64,000 nucleotides of DNA from Thauera chlorobenzoica (GTDB taxonomy: Bacteria; Pseudomonadota; Gammaproteobacteria; Burkholderiales; Rhodocyclaceae), in the NCBI RefSeq assembly GCF_001922305.1, contig NZ_CP018839.1, positions 1,364,001 to 1,428,000 on the forward strand, written 5' to 3'. The translations under genes and the position numbers were made by a program. Under the pieces are notes generated by a model. It was not told where the DNA came from and searched no databases. It worked only from the letters and a program-made list of their open reading frames with translations. Positions 37,628 to 48,187 of the stretch are shown one piece after another. How positions within the stretch are numbered: position 1 is the first letter of the stretch; each line of letters begins with the position of its first letter.

Positions 37628-38757
37628 TGAGCGCACTCGCCCTGCGCCGCTGGGGCTGGATCCACAAGTGGACCAGCCTCGTGTGCACCGTGTTCATGCT
37701 GCTGCTGTGCCTGACCGGCCTGCCGCTGATCTTCTCGCACGAGATCGACCATCTCGCCGGCGACGAGATCGAGGCCCCGGCGATGCCGCCCGGCACGCCG
37801 CGCGCCGTCCTCGACCGTGTCGCGCAGGCCGCGGTCGAGGCCCATCCCGGGCGGGTGCCGCTGTACTTCTTCGCCGAAGAGGACGCCCCCGACCTGTGGT
37901 ACGTCAAGCTCGACACCCGGGTGGACACCGACGAGACGGCTTCGCGCCTGGTCCTGGTGGACGCCCGCAGCGCCGGGCTCCTCGGCGAGCCGCGCTTCGG
38001 CGAGGGCTTCATGAGCGTGATGTACCGCCTGCATGTCGACCTGTATGCCGGCCTGGCGGGCAAGCTCTTCCTCGGCTTCATGGGGCTGCTGCTGGTGCTG
38101 TCGATCGTGTCCGGCACGGTGCTCTACGCGCCGCTCATGCGCCGGCTCGACTTCGGCACCGTGCGCCGCGAGCGCGCACCGCGCACGCGCTGGCTGGACC
38201 TGCACAACCTGCTCGGCATCGTCACGCTGGTGTGGGCGCTGGTGGTGGGCTTCACCGGCGTCGTCAACACCTGGGCCGACCTGATCTTCAAGGCCTGGCA
38301 GGCCGAGCAGGTGGCGGCGCTGCAGGCGGGCGACACGCGCGTGCTGCTCGCCCCGAATGCCGCGGACGCCCCGGCCGCCGACGGCAGCCTGCAGCGCGCC
38401 ACCGAGCGGGTGCTCACCGCCTCGCCGGGCATGGAGGTGGCGATGATCGCCTGGCCCGGCACGCTGCGCGCGACACCGGAGCACTTCGCCGTGATGCTGC
38501 GCGGCGACACCCCGCTGACCTCGCGCCTGACCCGCGCCCTGCTCGTCGACGCGGATGATGGCACGGTGCTCGAGGCCAGCGCCCGACCGTGGTACGTGAC
38601 CGTGTTCCAGCTCTCCGAGCCGCTGCACTTCGGCGACTACGGCGGCCTGCCGCTGAAGCTGCTGTGGGCGCTGCTCGATCTGATCACCATCGTTGTGCTC
38701 GGCAGCGGGCTGTACCTGTGGCTCAAGCGCAGCGCTGCGCAAGGAGGAGGCGCATGA
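37627..38757 (+). CDS. PepSY-associated membrane protein, likely ferric-siderophore reductase
   Basis: The 376-residue inner-membrane protein has four helices with the PiuB/FhuF-like PepSY_TM layout: RRWGWIHKWTSLVCTVFMLLL split over residues 6-26, a periplasmic PepSY region, HVDLYAGLAGKLFLGFMG, DLHNLLGIVTL, and a last helix before the C-terminus. Conserved His residues in the helices could hold heme. Such proteins reduce ferric siderophores beside TonB receptors. The start overlaps the receptor stop (TGATG). Confidence 0.87.
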   Translation: MSALALRRWGWIHKWTSLVCTVFMLLLCLTGLPLIFSHEIDHLAGDEIEAPAMPPGTPRAVLDRVAQAAVEAHPGRVPLYFFAEEDAPDLWYVKLDTRVDTDETASRLVLVDARSAGLLGEPRFGEGFMSVMYRLHVDLYAGLAGKLFLGFMGLLLVLSIVSGTVLYAPLMRRLDFGTVRRERAPRTRWLDLHNLLGIVTLVWALVVGFTGVVNTWADLIFKAWQAEQVAALQAGDTRVLLAPNAADAPAADGSLQRATERVLTASPGMEVAMIAWPGTLRATPEHFAVMLRGDTPLTSRLTRALLVDADDGTVLEASARPWYVTVFQLSEPLHFGDYGGLPLKLLWALLDLITIVVLGSGLYLWLKRSAAQGGGA

Positions 38758-38906
38758 TGCGCATCTGGGGATGGCCGCTGGTCATTGCGCTGCTGAGCGC
38801 CGTCGGCCTGATTGCCGGCCTTGTCGCCGACGGCGCCGGCGACGTGCTGAGTTGGGCCGGGCTGGGCGTTCCGGTCCTCGTCGTGCTGCGTTGCGGTCTG
38901 CGCTGA
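38754..38906 (+). CDS. Small 50-residue membrane protein of the iron module
   Basis: The ATG overlaps the stop of the PepSY gene (ATGA) behind AAGGAGGAGG, a strong ribosome site. The product has two hydrophobic segments (about 6-24 and 32-46) and ends in CGLR. Similar tiny membrane proteins often follow PepSY reductase genes; the function is unknown. Confidence 0.65.
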   Translation: MMRIWGWPLVIALLSAVGLIAGLVADGAGDVLSWAGLGVPVLVVLRCGLR

Positions 38907-38971
38907 AGGGCCGCCGCTGGGCAGCAACGAACGGACGTGCCGAAAACGGCGCCTGCCGTGCAGGGGGGGTG

Positions 38972-39649
38972 TCAGGAATGCGGGTCCGGCCGGTCAGCGC
39001 GCTCACCGCCGGCCGGTAGCCGGTAGCGCTCGCCGAGCTGGCGGTCGTGGCGGCGTGCGAGCAGCGCGAGCGCGGCGCCGGCGCCGATCAGGGCCCAGAA
39101 CATGTCGGCCTGGGTGTCCCAGGGGTCGCCCTGGGTGCCGAGGAAGTCGACCGCGCCGCCGCCGAGGACGAGTGCCGCCCACCATTCGATCAGCTCGTAG
39201 ACGGCGCTCACCGCGAGGGCGACGCAGATGCACAGGAATGCAGCCATCGCGCCGCGCCGGACGAAGGCGCCGCGCAGCAGGATCTCGCGCGCCACCATCG
39301 CCGGCACCAGGCCCTGCATGAAGTGGCCGATCTTGTCGTAGGGATTGCGTGCCAGCGCCAGCGCGTCCTGCAGCCAGAAGCCGAGCGGCACGCGGGCGTA
39401 GGTGTAGGTGCCGCCGTAGATCAGCACCAGGGCGTGAAGCGCGATCAGCAGGTAGAGCAGCGGCGTCAGCGGGAAGCGCTCGCGGGTGGCATACAGGATG
39501 GGCGCGGCGATCAGCACCGGCGCGACTTCGAGGAACCAGGTGGCACGGTCGTGGGGGGCGATGCCCGAGGCGATCAGGGCGGCGCCCACCACCAGCGCCA
39601 GTCCGCACTGCAGGCGGAGAAGGGCGGGCTCGTGGCTGCTGGCGCTCAT
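38972..39649 (-). CDS. DUF2238 (YjdF-like) membrane protein
   Basis: The 225-residue protein has six or seven helices and the DUF2238 pattern: GGTYTYARVPLG, NPYDKIGHFMQG, and YELIEWWAA before GDPWDTQADMFWALIGA. It is an inner-membrane protein of unknown function. The start overlaps the stop of the DUF488 gene on the same strand, so the two are probably made together. Confidence 0.87.
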   Translation of the reverse strand: MSASSHEPALLRLQCGLALVVGAALIASGIAPHDRATWFLEVAPVLIAAPILYATRERFPLTPLLYLLIALHALVLIYGGTYTYARVPLGFWLQDALALARNPYDKIGHFMQGLVPAMVAREILLRGAFVRRGAMAAFLCICVALAVSAVYELIEWWAALVLGGGAVDFLGTQGDPWDTQADMFWALIGAGAALALLARRHDRQLGERYRLPAGGERADRPDPHS

Positions 39650-40026
39650 GGCGCCGCGGCGGTGTCGTCGTCTGCGGCTTCGAGCCAGGCGCGCAGCGCG
39701 ACCGCGTTGTTGTGCTCGGGGTCGCGGGCGGCGTAGAGCAGGGTCAGGACCGGGTGGCGGGCGCGCAGTTCGTGCAGTTGGGCCAGCGCTGGCGCCGGCC
39801 CTTCACCTTCGAGCTCGGCGGCGTAGCGACGGCGGAATTCGTCCCAGCGCGCCGGATCGTGCCCGAACCACTGGCGCAGCGCGGTCGATGGGGCGAGCTC
39901 GCGCAGCCACAGGTCGACCGCCGCGCGCGCTTTCGTCAGCCCGCGCGGCCACAGCCGGTCCACCAGCACCCGACAGCCGTCGCCGGGGGCGGCGGCGTCA
40001 TGGATGCGCTTGACCAGGATCGGCAT
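39646..40026 (-). CDS. DUF488-family protein
   Basis: The 126-residue cytoplasmic protein has the DUF488 signature RVLVDRLWPRGLTKARA near residues 19-35, LWLRELAPS, and LLYAARDPEHNNAVAL. The function is unknown. It sits 21 bases downstream of cysK on the same strand and overlaps the next gene. Confidence 0.9.
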   Translation of the reverse strand: MPILVKRIHDAAAPGDGCRVLVDRLWPRGLTKARAAVDLWLRELAPSTALRQWFGHDPARWDEFRRRYAAELEGEGPAPALAQLHELRARHPVLTLLYAARDPEHNNAVALRAWLEAADDDTAAAP

Positions 40027-40047
40027 GCGCCGGCCCGTGCCGCGAGC

Positions 40048-41025
40048 TCAGATCGCCAGCCCGCTGGTGTCGAACAGGCCTTCGAACAGGATCGAGCTGA
40101 GGTAGCGCTCGCCCGAGTCGGGCAGGATCACGACGATGATCTTGCCGGCGTTTTCCGGCAGACGGGCCAGCCGTGCTGCGGCGGCGACCGCGGCGCCGCA
40201 GGAGATGCCCGACAGGATGCCTTCCTCGCGGGCCAGGCGCAGGGCGTATTCCACCGCTTCCTCGTTGCTCACCTGCTCGACGCCGTCGACCAGCGACAGA
40301 TCGAGCACCTTGGGCACGAAGCCCGCGCCCAGCCCCTGGATCTTGTGCGGTCCGGGCTTGAGCGGCTCGCCGGCGAGGGTCTGGCTCAGCACCGGGCTGG
40401 CTGCCGGCTCCACCGCGATCGAGCGGATCGCCTTGTCGCGCGTGCGCTTGATGTAGCGCGACACGCCGGTGATGGTGCCGCCGGTGCCGACGCCCGATAC
40501 CAGGATGTCGATCGCGCCGTCGGTGTCGTTCCAGATTTCGGGGCCGGTGGTGGTTTCGTGGATCGCCGGGTTGGCCGGGTTCTCGAACTGCTGCAGCAGC
40601 ACGTAGCGTCCGGGGTCGGAAGCGACGATCTCCTGCGCCTTCGCGATCGCGCCGTTCATGCCCTTGGCGCCTTCGGTCAGTACCAGCTTGGCGCCGAAGG
40701 CGACCAGCAGCTTGCGCCGTTCGATGCTCATCGTCTCGGGCATGGTCAGGGTCAGCGGGATGCCCTTCGCCGCGCAGACGAAGGCGAGCGCGATGCCGGT
40801 GTTGCCGCTGGTGGGTTCGACGACTTCCTTGCCGGGGCCGAGCAGGCCGCGGGCTTCGGCGTCCTGCACCATGGCGGCACCGATGCGGCATTTGACCGAA
40901 TAGGCCGGGTTGCGGCCTTCGATCTTGGCCAGCACGGTCGCCTGGGCGCCGTCGAGGATGCGGTTCAGGCGCACCAGCGGGGTGCGGCCGATGGATTGCG
41001 CGTTATCGGGGTACCAGGTGGACAT
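40048..41025 (-). CDS. cysK: Cysteine synthase A
   Basis: The 325-residue PLP enzyme makes L-cysteine from O-acetylserine and sulfide. The PLP Lys is Lys45 in [14 protein letters not shown]. The substrate loop [10 protein letters not shown] and the phosphate-binding [11 protein letters not shown] are present, and the length is normal for CysK. Supply of cysteine links it to the gshA/gshB genes later in the window, although they are not in one operon. Confidence 0.94.
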   Translation of the reverse strand: MSTWYPDNAQSIGRTPLVRLNRILDGAQATVLAKIEGRNPAYSVKCRIGAAMVQDAEARGLLGPGKEVVEPTSGNTGIALAFVCAAKGIPLTLTMPETMSIERRKLLVAFGAKLVLTEGAKGMNGAIAKAQEIVASDPGRYVLLQQFENPANPAIHETTTGPEIWNDTDGAIDILVSGVGTGGTITGVSRYIKRTRDKAIRSIAVEPAASPVLSQTLAGEPLKPGPHKIQGLGAGFVPKVLDLSLVDGVEQVSNEEAVEYALRLAREEGILSGISCGAAVAAAARLARLPENAGKIIVVILPDSGERYLSSILFEGLFDTSGLAI

Positions 41026-41228
41026 GCGGGCTTCCTTGTGATGTTGTTGGCGGAGGTTCTCGAAGTATAGGCAAACACGGAGCCGGCGGCGGCAGGAGTT
41101 TGCCGCTGGCGGTCCGGCGCCGGGAAGAGGGGTGGGAAGAAAGGGGGGCGGGAAGAGGGCGCTTGACGCCGCGCGGAGCGGATGCGAGCTTAAGCGTGTT
41201 CCCCGGTGGACGTGGAGGCGGACCGACG

Positions 41229-43748
41229 ATGAAGGAAAAGGAACTCCGTCTGGCGCTGGTGCTGTTCGGCGGGGTGTCGCTCGCGATCTACCAGCACGGC
41301 ATCAACCGCGAGGTGCTCAACCTCGCGCGTGCGTCGAAGGCCTACCACGACACCGACAGCCTCGCCGCCAAACAGGCAGCGACGCATGTGTTCGCCCGCG
41401 CCCGCGACCGTACCGGGCGTGGCGCCGGAGACGAGACCGACGCCCTGAGTGCGGAAGTGTACTTCGACCTCCTCAAGCGTCTCGGGCGGGTGGTCGATCT
41501 GCGCGTGCTGGTCGACGTCGTCTCGGGCTCGTCGGCGGGTGCGGTCAACGGCATCGCGCTGGCGCGAGCCCTGGCCCATGATCTCAGCCTGGAAACATTG
41601 ACCACGCTGTGGCTGGAAGAAGCCGACATGCAGCGCCTGATTGCCCCCGAAGCGCGCGCCAAGGCCTGGAACAAGTGGTATTTCCGCCCCCTGCTGCGGC
41701 CGATGCTGTCGTGGCTGCGCCGCGAAGGCATGCTGCCCGCCACCGCCGACCACGAGATGGCCGAGCGCGTGCTGAGCTTCGTGCGTTCGCGCTGGTTCAA
41801 CCCGCCGCTCGACGGCACCCGGCTGAGCGCGGTGCTGCTCGATGGCCTGCTGGCGATGGAAGAAATGCCCGGCGGGGCGCCGCGCTCGCTGCTGCCGTCG
41901 GGCACTCAGTTGTCGCTGGCGGTGACGGTCACCGACTACCACGGCATCGACAGGACGATCTTCACCCACGACCCGCCGATGCTGCGCGAGCGTGAGCACC
42001 GCCACGTCCTGCAGTTCTCCTGCGAACACCGCAAGAGCGGCGTGATCGAGAGCGACTTCGGCCTTGACAACGCGCCTTCGCTCGCTTTTGCCGCACGCGC
42101 CTCGGCGTCCTATCCCGGCGCCTTTCCGCCCGCGCGGATGGCGGAGATGGATGCCCTGCTGGCCGCGCGCGGAATGGCGTGGCCGACGCGCGAACGCTTT
42201 CTCGAGCGCAACTTCGGCCATTACCGCGAGCAGGGCATGAACCCGGAAGAGCTGGTGCTGCTCGACGGCAGCGTGCTCGACAACAAGCCGATCATGGCGG
42301 CGGCACGCCACATCCGGCTGCACCGGGCGTTCCGCGAAGTGGACCGGCGGCTGATCTTCATCGATCCGCACGCCGACCCGCAGTACGGGCGCGAGACCGA
42401 GCGTGAAGCCGGGGCCGGGGCCGTGCCGGGGTGGTTCGAGACCTTGCGCGGTGCGCTGTCGGACCTGCCCCGGCAGCAGCCGGTGCACAGCGAACTGGCC
42501 GAGATCAGCCGCTACAACCGCCAGATCCGCCGTCTCAAGGCGACGATCGCGGAAACCCGCCCGCAGGTCGAGGCGCTGGTCGAGCAGGCTACCGCCGGTG
42601 CGCTCGGCGGGCACTACACGCTCGACGAGCTGCGCCACTGGCGGCTCACTTCGACCAACCTGCTGGCCACTTCCACGCTCGTCTACAACGCGTGGTGGCG
42701 GGCGCTGGTGCTGGAGGCGCTCGATTTCGTCGCCGGCTTGCTGCGCAAGCTGTGCGGCTATTCCCAGGAATCGCCGGCGGCGCGCTGGCTGCAGCTGGTG
42801 GTGGAGGAATGGGCAGCGTGCAACGGCGTGCTGTGCACCGAGTACCGCATCCCCGACGAAGTGTACGGGAACGCCGACATGCCGCGCTTCGCACGCATGG
42901 TCATCCGCTTCGGCATCGAGTACAAGCGGCGGCGGATCAACTTCGTGCTCCACGAGCTCAACGCCCTGTACCAGTACCTGCCGCTCGACACCTTCTGCGC
43001 CACCGACCCGGGTACGCTCGACGAAGTGAAGGCGGAAATCCACGAATGCCTAGACGGGCTGGCGATTTACGACGGCAGCGATTTCATCGACGAGGTGACC
43101 GCCACCGCGGCGCGCGCGCTGCTCCACCCCGGAGCGCCGGACGCGGGCGAGCTCGTCGACGGCGTAGTGCAGGATTTCGTGCTCCAGCATGGTCAGACGC
43201 TCGGCGCCCTGATCGAGCGCCTCGGCGACGAGTGCGGGATCGCCGAATCGAACGCCAACATGGACGCGGCCCTGGCCTCGCCGCGGGTGCAGCGCATCGA
43301 CGCCAGCTGCCGGCGCCGGCTGCTCACCGCCTACCTCGGCTACTTCTACTGGGACGTGATCCTGCGCCCCGCGCTCGGGGCGCTCGCGCTCGGCACCGGG
43401 CCGCTCGAAGAGGTGCTAATCGACCGCATCAGCCCCGAGGATGCGACCACCCTGGCCGCTGTCGGGCGGGGGCAGGCGGTGCTGTTCGGCACCTCGTTCG
43501 GCAACTTCGGCGGCTTCCTCAGCCGCAAGGCGCGCGAAAACGACTACCTGTGGGGGCGGTTGCACGCGGCCGACCGCCTCATCGACATCGTCGCCGGCGC
43601 CCTCCCGGGCAACGGCGGGCTCGGCGAGGGCGAACTGCGGGCGTTCAAGAAGCGGGCGTTCGAGGCGATCCTGGCCGAGGAAACGCTGCGGCTGCAGGGT
43701 GTCCCCGAGCTGATTGCCCGGGTGACGGCCGCGGTGGCGGCGCTGTGA
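41229..43748 (+). CDS. Patatin-related protein (TIGR03607-like)
   Basis: This 839-residue protein has a patatin-like N-terminal domain. [13 protein letters not shown] is the oxyanion region, GSSAG at 100-104 carries the nucleophile Ser102, and [11 protein letters not shown] is the DG motif with the catalytic Asp. The C-terminal 450 residues have no recognised enzyme motif. It is probably a cytoplasmic or membrane-associated lipid acyl hydrolase. The ATG at 41229 fits the family start; earlier in-frame codons give an unlikely leader. It is convergent with the acyl-AMP ligase/acyltransferase fusion. Confidence 0.85.
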   Translation: MKEKELRLALVLFGGVSLAIYQHGINREVLNLARASKAYHDTDSLAAKQAATHVFARARDRTGRGAGDETDALSAEVYFDLLKRLGRVVDLRVLVDVVSGSSAGAVNGIALARALAHDLSLETLTTLWLEEADMQRLIAPEARAKAWNKWYFRPLLRPMLSWLRREGMLPATADHEMAERVLSFVRSRWFNPPLDGTRLSAVLLDGLLAMEEMPGGAPRSLLPSGTQLSLAVTVTDYHGIDRTIFTHDPPMLREREHRHVLQFSCEHRKSGVIESDFGLDNAPSLAFAARASASYPGAFPPARMAEMDALLAARGMAWPTRERFLERNFGHYREQGMNPEELVLLDGSVLDNKPIMAAARHIRLHRAFREVDRRLIFIDPHADPQYGRETEREAGAGAVPGWFETLRGALSDLPRQQPVHSELAEISRYNRQIRRLKATIAETRPQVEALVEQATAGALGGHYTLDELRHWRLTSTNLLATSTLVYNAWWRALVLEALDFVAGLLRKLCGYSQESPAARWLQLVVEEWAACNGVLCTEYRIPDEVYGNADMPRFARMVIRFGIEYKRRRINFVLHELNALYQYLPLDTFCATDPGTLDEVKAEIHECLDGLAIYDGSDFIDEVTATAARALLHPGAPDAGELVDGVVQDFVLQHGQTLGALIERLGDECGIAESNANMDAALASPRVQRIDASCRRRLLTAYLGYFYWDVILRPALGALALGTGPLEEVLIDRISPEDATTLAAVGRGQAVLFGTSFGNFGGFLSRKARENDYLWGRLHAADRLIDIVAGALPGNGGLGEGELRAFKKRAFEAILAEETLRLQGVPELIARVTAAVAAL

Positions 43749-43776
43749 ACCGGGCCGTGCCCGGGGCGATGCGGCC

Positions 43777-46596
43777 TCAGCGCGGCGCCGCGGCGTCGGT
43801 TTCGCCGCAGCGGGCGAGGATCGATGTCCGCGTGGCATCGCGCAAGGCGAGCAGGGCGTGCCAGTCCTCGCCCGCCGGCGCCAGCGGTGGGCAGACGGTG
43901 ACCGCGAGCGCGCCCGGCTGCGGCCGCCAGCTGCCGTCGCGCAAGACCCGGCGGGTGCCGGCGAGGGCGACCGGAACCACCGCCAGGGCTTGTTCGATGG
44001 CGCTCTGGAAGGCGCCGAGGCGGAGCGCGCGCAGCCCTTCCTGCGCGGTGAACGTGCCTTCGGCGAAGAACAGCAGCGGTGCGCCGGCGCTTGCGAGGGC
44101 GCCGAGACGGCGGCTGTCTTCCACGCTCTGGCGGGAGTCGGCGCGATTGACGAAGCAGGTGTCCATGCGGGCGAACAGCGGACCGAGCACGCGGTTGCCG
44201 GCGAGCTCGGCCTTGGCGACGAAGCGCACCGGCTGCGGCAGGGCGGCGACGAGCACCAGCCCGTCGATGTAGCTGGCATGGTTGGCGACGAGGATGCAGG
44301 GCGCGGCGGGAAGATGGCGCAGGCCTTCGACCCGCAGCGGGCAGCCGCACAGGCGCTGGCACAGGCGGGCGAGGCGGTGGATCGCCGTCCACCGCTGGTC
44401 GAGCCGCGGTAGCAGCAGGATCGCCGCCACCGCCAGCGGCGCCAGCGCCGCGAACATGGCCCACATCCAGGCCGCGCGCATGACCGCGGGAACGGCCTGC
44501 AGGTGGCGGCGCAGCCGCGCACGGGCGCTGGCCCGCTGCAGGCGCAGCAGCTGCAGCCACGGCGGGCGGGGCGGGGTGTCGAGACCGCCGCGGAGGTAGG
44601 CCTCGCGCAGCGCTGCGCGGCGGATCTTGCCGCTCGAGGTTTTCAGCACCGTGTGCGGCGGGGCGAGGATCACCGCGTCCGGGGCGAGGTCGAACTCGGC
44701 CAGCGCCGCGGCGACGATCTGCCGCTGCAGGCGGTGGCGGGCGCCGGCATCGTCGACGGCGGTCTCGGCGATGACGATCAGGCGCTCTTCGCCGCCGTCG
44801 GTGCCGGCCCCGAACACCGCGACACAGCCCTTGCGCACTCCGGGCAGCGCACCGATCGCCTGCTCGAGGTCGTAGGGGTAGAGGTTGCGCCCGGCGCGGA
44901 TGATCACCTCCTTGGCCCGCCCGGTGACATAGAGTTCGCCGTCGGCAAGGTAGGCGTGGTCGCCGGTGACGAGCCAGCCGTCGTCGAACAGCGCCGCACT
45001 CGCCGCCGGGTTGCGGTAATAGCCGGCGGTCGCCGACGGGCCGCGGAACTCCAGGTGGCCCACCCTGCGCTCGGGGAGGACATGGCCGGCGCCATCGACG
45101 ATGCGCACTTCGTGACCGGGCAGCGGCGCTCCGCAGCAGACAAAGCGCAGCGCCTCGCCGTCGTCGGCGGCGGCGCGCACGGCGTCACCGCCAAGGTGCA
45201 GCGCGCTGCGCTCGACGCGGTCGATGACGGCGCCTCGGCCGGGCGGCGACACGCACAGACCGACCGCGCATTCGGCGAGGCCGTACACCGGAGTGACGGT
45301 GGTCGCCGGCAGGCCGTAGGGGGCGAAGGTGGCGGCGAAACGCTGCAGGGTATCGGGGTTGACCGGCTCGGCACCGTTGGCGGCGAGCCGCCAGCACGAC
45401 AGGTCGAGGCCGTCGAGGTCAGCGTCGGCGAGGCGCTTGACGCACAGCTCGAAGGCGAAGTTCGGGGCCGCGGTCACCGTGCCGCGGTGGTGGTGGATCG
45501 CCCATAGCCAGCGCTCGGGATGGGCGAGGAAATCGAGCGGTGACATCAGCACCAGCGGGCAGGCGTAGTAGAGGCTGCCCATCCAGGTGCCGATCAGGCC
45601 CATGTCGTGGTACAGCGGCAGCCAGCTCACGCACACATCGTTCGAGTCCAGGGCCGCCACCGTGCCCCAGGCGCGGATGTTGCTGAGCAGGTTGGCGTGG
45701 GTCAGCATGACCCCCTTCGGCTCGCCGGTGGAGCCGGAGGTGTACTGGATCAGGGCGAGCTCGTCCGCGCTTGCCGGCAGCGGACGGAGCGCGGGCGCCG
45801 CGGCCAGCCCGGCGGGGGTCGCGACGTGGGCGAGGGCCGGCGCCAGGCCGGCGAGCATGCGCGCCAGCGGGCGCACGCGCTCGAAGGTGATCAATGCGCG
45901 CGCCTCGCAGTTGCGCAGGATCCCGGCCTGGCGCTGCAGGTGGTCCTCGAGCTGGCTCGGGCGCGCCGGCGGATAGATCGGCACCGGCACCATGCCCGCG
46001 CTCAGGATGCCGAAGAAGGCGCGGAAAAAATCCAGCCCCGAGGGCAGCATCAGGGCGACCCGGTCGCCGGCGTGCAGGCCGAGCGCGAAGAGGGCGCCTG
46101 CGGTGTGTTCGGCGGCGTCGGCGAGTTCGCCGTAAGTGAGGGTCTCGATGCGCTCGTCGCGGTCGTAGAAGGTCACGTGCACGCGCTCGGGATGGCGCCC
46201 GGCGTGCCATCCGAGGACCTGCAGCAAGGTGGCGGCGGCGTCGGGCTCGCCGCGCGCAGGCGCGGGCGGCGGCAGGGGCGCGCCGGGAGCGGCAGGCGGT
46301 GGCAGGGGGGCGCACGCCGCCTGTGCGACGGCGCCCAGCAGCTGGCGCGGCGTCTCGCACGTGCCCAGGGTTTCGGCGGCAAGGCGGACGGCGAAGCGGC
46401 GTTCGACGCGGGCGAGCAACTCGACGCGGGCGAGACTGTCGAGGCCGAGGTCGCGGTCGAGCGCGCTATCGAGCCCGGCCGGCAGGCGGTTGCCCGGCTG
46501 CAACTCGCGTACCAGGGCATCGATCAGTTCGAGCAGTGCGTCGGCGGAAGGGGCGGGTGCTTTGCGCTGTTCAGGGGCGGGAAGAGAACTCGACAT
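43777..46596 (-). CDS. ACP - fatty-acyl-AMP ligase - PlsC acyltransferase fusion
   Basis: The 939-residue protein joins three domains. Residues 15-95 are an acyl carrier domain with the phosphopantetheine Ser54 in LGLDSL. Residues 115-670 are a fatty-acyl-AMP ligase with YTSGSTGEPKGVMLTH at 285-300. The last 250 residues are a membrane-associated PlsC-type acyltransferase with NHASYID and FFAEGTF. It could activate a fatty acid as AMP, load it on its own carrier and pass it to a lipid acceptor, a self-contained acylation route. The product is unknown. The fusion order suggests in-cis transfer, which is inference. Confidence 0.9.
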   Translation of the reverse strand: MSSSLPAPEQRKAPAPSADALLELIDALVRELQPGNRLPAGLDSALDRDLGLDSLARVELLARVERRFAVRLAAETLGTCETPRQLLGAVAQAACAPLPPPAAPGAPLPPPAPARGEPDAAATLLQVLGWHAGRHPERVHVTFYDRDERIETLTYGELADAAEHTAGALFALGLHAGDRVALMLPSGLDFFRAFFGILSAGMVPVPIYPPARPSQLEDHLQRQAGILRNCEARALITFERVRPLARMLAGLAPALAHVATPAGLAAAPALRPLPASADELALIQYTSGSTGEPKGVMLTHANLLSNIRAWGTVAALDSNDVCVSWLPLYHDMGLIGTWMGSLYYACPLVLMSPLDFLAHPERWLWAIHHHRGTVTAAPNFAFELCVKRLADADLDGLDLSCWRLAANGAEPVNPDTLQRFAATFAPYGLPATTVTPVYGLAECAVGLCVSPPGRGAVIDRVERSALHLGGDAVRAAADDGEALRFVCCGAPLPGHEVRIVDGAGHVLPERRVGHLEFRGPSATAGYYRNPAASAALFDDGWLVTGDHAYLADGELYVTGRAKEVIIRAGRNLYPYDLEQAIGALPGVRKGCVAVFGAGTDGGEERLIVIAETAVDDAGARHRLQRQIVAAALAEFDLAPDAVILAPPHTVLKTSSGKIRRAALREAYLRGGLDTPPRPPWLQLLRLQRASARARLRRHLQAVPAVMRAAWMWAMFAALAPLAVAAILLLPRLDQRWTAIHRLARLCQRLCGCPLRVEGLRHLPAAPCILVANHASYIDGLVLVAALPQPVRFVAKAELAGNRVLGPLFARMDTCFVNRADSRQSVEDSRRLGALASAGAPLLFFAEGTFTAQEGLRALRLGAFQSAIEQALAVVPVALAGTRRVLRDGSWRPQPGALAVTVCPPLAPAGEDWHALLALRDATRTSILARCGETDAAAPR

Positions 46597-46880
46597 CGGC
46601 CGTATCCGGTTGGCAGCCCCGGGGCGATGCAGCGGAGAGGGCCGGTCGCGGGTCCGCGGTGGCGGCGCGGGATTGCACCCCGGGTCCGCTGCGCTTATCG
46701 TGCTGCATTTTCCGCATCAGACCGGATTAGCGACGAAATGATCCTGCCCCGCCCCTGCTTTCCCTTCCCCGTCGTGCCGTCGGCCGCGGGGGGCGCCGTA
46801 AGCGCGCCCGCACGGCCGCCCGAAGGGAAACGCTCACCTGCCCCGGAGAGAAGATCGCGTAGTGACGGGAGGGTCGTCCG
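46597..46880. other. Divergent intergenic region
   Basis: This stretch separates the acyltransferase fusion from the methyltransferase gene. It should hold both promoters. I see no clear box, repeat or small gene in it. Confidence 0.4.
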
Positions 46881-48125
46881 GTGAGCGCCCAGCTCGCCCT
46901 CGGGCTGCGCGACGTCGCCGCCTTCGGCCAGGTGTTCACCCCCGACAGCGTGGTGCGGGCGATGCTGGCGCTGCGCCGCAACGCCGGCCGGGTGCTGGAG
47001 CCGTCCTGCGGCGACGGCGCGTTCCTGCGCCACCTGCCGGGCGCGGTCGGGCTCGAGCTGGACGCCGACCACTGCCCGCCCGGGGCGCAGGCGATGGACT
47101 TCTTTGCCTATCCCGAGGGCGAGCGCTTCGACACCATCATCGGCAACCCGCCCTACGTGCGCTACCAGGACATCCCGCCCGCCACCCGCGCGCTGATCGA
47201 ACGCGGCGGCCACGGGCGCGGCCTCGACGGGCGCTCCAACCTCTACCTGTTCTTCATCGAGAAGTGCGTGCGCCAGCTCGCCCCGGGGGGCGAGCTGATC
47301 TTCATCACGCCGCGCGACTTCCTCAAGGCGACCTCGGCGGTAAAGCTCAACCGCCTGCTGTACGAGGCCGGCTCGATCACCGAGGCGATCGAACTCGGCG
47401 ACGCCCGCGTCTTTCCCGACGCGCTGCCGAACTGCCTGATCTGGCGCTTCGAAAAGGGTTGCACCGAGCGCACGATGCGCTACTGCGAGATCGGCACCGG
47501 CGACGCGCTTGACGCCGCGCTTGCCGCGCCGGCCTGGCAGACGCGCCATTTCCTCGAGTGCGGCGGCCACCTGATGTTCGCCCGCGGCGACTACCCGCTG
47601 CGCCTGGCCGAGCTCGCCTTCGTCAAGGTCGGCGCGGTGTCGGGGGCGGACGAGCTGTACGCCGACGACGTCCACGGCAACCGCGACTTCGTGTGCTCGT
47701 CGACGGTCAGCAGCGGACGCACCCGGCGCATGATCTGGAGCGAGCCGGGCGAGCCGCCGCCGGCCGTGCTGGCGCCGCACAAGGCCCGCCTGCTGCAGCG
47801 CAAGGTGACCCGCTTCGACGAGTCGAACTGGTGGCTGTGGGGGCGGCTGCACCACCGCAGCGCCGCGCCCCGGGTCTATGTGAACGGCAAGACGCGGGTG
47901 GCGCAGCCGTTTTTCGTGCACGACTGCACCGACTACGACGGCGCGGTACTGGCGGTGTTTCTGCGCCACGCCGACATCGACCTGGCGGCGTTCTGCGCCG
48001 CGCTCAACGCGGTGGACTGGGCCGATCTGGGCTTCGTCTGCGATGGCCGCTTCCTGTTCACCCAGCGCAGCCTGGAACACGCGCCGCTGCCGGCGGCCTT
48101 CGCCGCCTTCCTGCCTTCACCCTGA
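46881..48125 (+). CDS. Solitary class I adenine-specific DNA methyltransferase
   Basis: The 414-residue protein has FGQVFTPDSVVRAML, the SAM-binding LEPSCGDGAFLRHL, and the catalytic IGNPPYVRYQDI. These are typical of gamma/Eco57I-like N6-adenine methyltransferases. The C-terminal half (about 220-410) should be the target-recognition part. No restriction nuclease or specificity subunit is adjacent, so it looks like an orphan enzyme. The start is a GTG at 46881. Confidence 0.88.
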   Translation: MSAQLALGLRDVAAFGQVFTPDSVVRAMLALRRNAGRVLEPSCGDGAFLRHLPGAVGLELDADHCPPGAQAMDFFAYPEGERFDTIIGNPPYVRYQDIPPATRALIERGGHGRGLDGRSNLYLFFIEKCVRQLAPGGELIFITPRDFLKATSAVKLNRLLYEAGSITEAIELGDARVFPDALPNCLIWRFEKGCTERTMRYCEIGTGDALDAALAAPAWQTRHFLECGGHLMFARGDYPLRLAELAFVKVGAVSGADELYADDVHGNRDFVCSSTVSSGRTRRMIWSEPGEPPPAVLAPHKARLLQRKVTRFDESNWWLWGRLHHRSAAPRVYVNGKTRVAQPFFVHDCTDYDGAVLAVFLRHADIDLAAFCAALNAVDWADLGFVCDGRFLFTQRSLEHAPLPAAFAAFLPSP

Positions 48126-48187
48126 AGGCAGGCAGGGCGGGGCCTGGGGCGGGCGGGACTTCACGGAGGACAGCATGGCGAAGCAAC

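Noticed and set aside
34172..37636. Open frame of over 1000 codons on the minus strand opposite fecR and the TonB receptor
   Set aside because: The plus-strand genes have clear domains, and the antisense translation has none.
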